Shown piece after piece: positions 61,555 through 64,000 of a DNA stretch of 64,000 nt (position 1 is the stretch's first letter; every line of letters begins with the position of its first letter). The notes below the pieces were generated by a model. That model saw only the letters and a list, made by a program, of their open reading frames with translations, did not search any database and was not told the origin of the DNA. Source of the stretch: Montifringilla adamsi (lineage: Eukaryota; Chordata; Aves; Passeriformes; Passeridae); the NCBI GenBank assembly GCA_017590115.1, contig JAGGNK010006892.1:11132429-11196428 (forward strand). Direction: 5' to 3'. A program made the position numbers and the translations under genes.

Positions 61555-62240
61555 TTAGGATCATTTAGGTTGAAAAAGATAATAATGTACAACTGTTAAC
61601 CCAGCACTGCTGTGTTCACCACTAAACCATGACTTCAAGGACCATGTCTATATGTCTTATAAATACTTCCAGGCCTGGTGACTCCAACACTTCCCTGGGC
61701 AGACTGTTCCAATGATTCACAATGATTTCTGTGAAAAAAAATCTTCCCAGTGTCCAGACCTCCCTTGGTGCAACTTGAGGCCATTTCCTCACATCGTATT
61801 TCTTGTAGCCTAGGAGAAGAGAGCAACCCCTGCCTGCCCACCAGGCAGTTGTAGAAAGTGATGAGGTCCCCTCTGAGCCTCCTTTTCTCCAGGCTGAACA
61901 CCCCCAGCTCCCTCAGCTGCTCCTCACAGCACTTGTGCTCCAGACCCTTCCCCAGCTCCGTTGCCCTTCCCTGGACACGCTCCAGCCCCTCAATGTCTTT
62001 CCTGCAGTGAGGGGCCCAGAGCTGAGCACAGCATTGGAGCTGTGGCCTCAGCAGTGCTGAGTACAGGGGGACGGTCACTGCCCTGCTCCTGCTGCCACAC
62101 CAGGGCTGATCCAGGCCAGGATGCCATCGGCCTTCTTGGCCACCTGGGCCTTCTTGGCTCCTGTAAGCTTCTGTTGACCAATACCCCCACTTCCTTTTCT
62201 GCCTGGCAACTTCCCAGCCACTCTTCCCCAATTCTCTAAC
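61555..62240 (-). mobile_element. CR1-type LINE fragment with ORF2 C-terminus
   Basis: The plus strand reads the inverted CR1 3' region (GATCATTTAGGTTGAAAAAG, AACTGTTAACCCAGCACTGC). The minus strand keeps a 198-codon open frame (61635-62231) with the reverse-transcriptase C-terminal wording LYSALLRPQLQ, KDIEGLERVQGRATEL, LREL, SLEKRRLRGDLI. The frame is unusually intact for such a fragment, but it lacks the catalytic and endonuclease parts. Confidence 0.92.
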
Positions 62241-62746
62241 TTGGGGAAGCTTGAGACTTACTCATCTGGTGGTTTTGATTCCATTCCCCTTCATGAGAAA
62301 CTACTGCCAGATGATGTTTCACCAACCTTATTCCATCTCACATGAACCTCTTCCATTTTAAAGGTTACCGTCCATTCCTTCTCCATTTCTCTTCCTACAA
62401 GTTCTTTAGCAATTGCCACATTAGCCACAGGCTTGTTAAACAGATATATGTTTTCCTCGAGTTTCCCATCCTCTTTATCTGCCTGTTCTGATAGCCTAAA
62501 TATTGACATTGTTAATGGGCAATGAAGTAAATGAGAAGACATGTCTTCAGATGCAACATTCTTTTGTAGTTAAAACACTTCTCCATGGAAATGAAAATTA
62601 ACAATAGTAGTCAAAATGTTAAATTGACCTAGCACTTCAATTTTTAGTTTTGATTCTTTGCTAGTAGTGGAGGAAAGCACACATGAAATACTTAAATTAT
62701 GTACTTTACTTCAATCACTTTTTTTTTTTTTTTTTTCCTTTAACAG

Positions 62747-62804
62747 GGCACTTTGGAAACTTTTGCATTTCTTGATAGGTTCTGTTCTACAAGTATTATA
62801 AAAG
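62747..62804 (+). other. Candidate exon of an unrecognised gene
   Basis: A 16-T polypyrimidine tract and CCTTTAACAG precede 62747, and AAAG|GTGAGG follows. Only one frame is open: GTLETFAFLDRFCSTSIIK. I do not recognise the protein. The splice signals are good but the exon is short. Confidence 0.3.
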
Positions 62805-63000
62805 GTGAGGTAGAACCCTTGTATTAAAAAATGCACTTTAATATGTTACATGTTCTGTAAGTTTCTCAATATAGCTTGCTGAAGGTCATTCTTAACAGAT
62901 AGTTGTTTACGATTCAAACAATAGACAGATTATATCTGTTTATTTAAAGTCTCAGATAAGAAGAAATAAAACTACATCCTTTTCCGTTTGTCTGTCTTGG

Positions 63001-63119
63001 ACACGGATGAATTTGAAAACCTTCAGTGGCTGATGAAAGTCATAGAACTTCATGAAGATCAGATAAACTTCTTAAAAACCTTTATCAGATACAAAAGCAC
63101 AAAACTTAGCATTGAAGAG
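63001..63119 (+). other. Candidate second exon, acceptor apparently damaged
   Basis: Open frame DTDEFENLQWLMKVIELHED and on to KLSIEE, with codon phase matching the end of the candidate exon at 62804 and a pyrimidine tract before it (CCTTTTCCGTTTGTCTGTCTTGG). The acceptor would be TTGG instead of TTAG; the donor GTATCC is weak. It may be a decayed exon or chance. Not identified. Confidence 0.25.
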
Positions 63120-64000
63120 GTATCCTGTAGCCTTCTCCTGGGTGTAGGGTTCTGTGTTCAGGGGAAAGTTCAAAGCAGGAGAAGGAAATTACTTCTCCTA
63201 TAAAGCATGCTCAGCTAGAGATTGCCTTTTCTTCCTTGTTACTTGTACAAATGAATCACAGTGTCCTATTTCTGTTGGAATTAATTTTTTTTTTCCGCTT
63301 TCCGGAATGAATGGTATAATATTTACCACATCCATTTTTGAAGAATGCAATACTTTTCTCCCACACTGCTAACAGGATTAAGGTTAGTTTTACCTGAGGA
63401 CTTGGATTGATCATCTCTAAATGATGCAAAATAAATGAAATTTTGAACATATTTTTCCAAACACTAAAGTTATTTGCCAGGACAGGGCCTATTGTTGACA
63501 TATTTTTCCTTGTACTTTCCAGTGGCTGGCTGTCACAGAGACCTTGAATCACATCATCTAAAGTATTGTCATTTATGTCTGAAAGTCAGTGTCAGTTTTG
63601 CTGGAGATTTTCAGTAGGGCCTGGCTTTCAATGCAAGACAGATTTGATTTCTTATGAGATCTATTAAGAAAGAAGAAAAAGATTTCTTGAAGACACATTT
63701 CCTGTTGATTTAGCATAGCAGCCAGAAAGGGTGGAGGATGTCTCTTGCGCTAATGTTAAATAAATTGTTTTATGTATGCATCCTGAGGTGTTGTAGAGAG
63801 GATCTATGGTGCACAGAATCTTGAGAAGAAACTATCTATTGAATTTGACATTTGTGTCCATTTTAGGTCTTGTTCTTATGGTGGATTTTATCCTTTTTGT
63901 CATTTCCACCTGTTTTATTTTAACTCCAGAGGGTATGCGTAAAATTTACAGTGCCATAAACAAAGGGAGAATTAAGACAGTGTTTAAAAGAAAGTCTGTA

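Larger units (their letters stand above)
57223..64000. other. Remaining intergenic or intronic DNA to the window end
   Basis: Apart from the CR1 fragment, the T/G tract and the candidate exons, nothing is recognised. If the candidate exons are real, part of this is intron of a plus-strand gene continuing past the window. Confidence 0.45.

Overview
The window is vertebrate nuclear DNA, almost certainly from a bird. Three fragments of CR1-type LINEs (the dominant avian retroelement) are present, the genes are split by typical GT-AG introns, and one strong CpG island marks a promoter. The gene order cIAP (BIRC2/BIRC3) > TMEM123 < MMP7 < matches the conserved 11q22-type block of amniotes. Two LTR-like fragments look like those of songbird genomes, but I cannot fix the species.

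Layout. (1) 455-3309, plus strand: the last four coding exons of a cellular inhibitor of apoptosis (UBA, CARD and RING parts), followed by a 3' UTR with an AATAAA at 3988. (2) 4.0-7.3 kb: intergenic, with a short perfect hairpin. (3) 9073-23558, minus strand: a complete six-exon TMEM123 (porimin), 188 residues, all exon phases consistent. It starts in a CpG island at about 22.85-23.75 kb, and its first introns and the 3' side contain a CR1 fragment and a striking 43-bp inverted repeat. (4) 24-31.1 kb: intergenic, low-complexity tracts only. (5) 31.2-42.2 kb, minus strand: a tandemly duplicated MMP7 (matrilysin) locus. The promoter-distal unit (about 31165-35041) is a broken copy with an intact AP-1/TATA promoter, half of exon 2, a chimeric exon 3/4, an open exon 5 and the only visible exon 6. 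The promoter-proximal unit (about 35042-42195) has exons 1-5 intact but has lost the DNA that should hold its own exon 6. (6) 42.2-64 kb: mostly unannotated DNA with two CR1 pieces, an ERV-like fragment, a 103-bp tandem duplication and a weak two-exon candidate near 62.7-63.1 kb.

The main discovery is in region 5. The two MMP7 copies carry complementary deletions. A normal 266-residue matrilysin (human is 267) can be made only if the intact copy's exon 5 splices 5.1 kb downstream, over the broken copy, to the shared exon 6. Otherwise it reads through into a 23-residue alternative tail that has its own poly(A) signals. A 289-bp block is identical between the copies although neighbouring exon 5 differs by about 10 percent, which suggests recent gene conversion. 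A solo LTR sits only in one unit, so it inserted after the duplication.

Functional theme: the three genes are neighbours by ancestry, not an operon. cIAP is a cytosolic/nuclear E3 ligase that restrains cell death, TMEM123 is a mucin-like surface protein linked to oncotic death, and MMP7 is a secreted protease.
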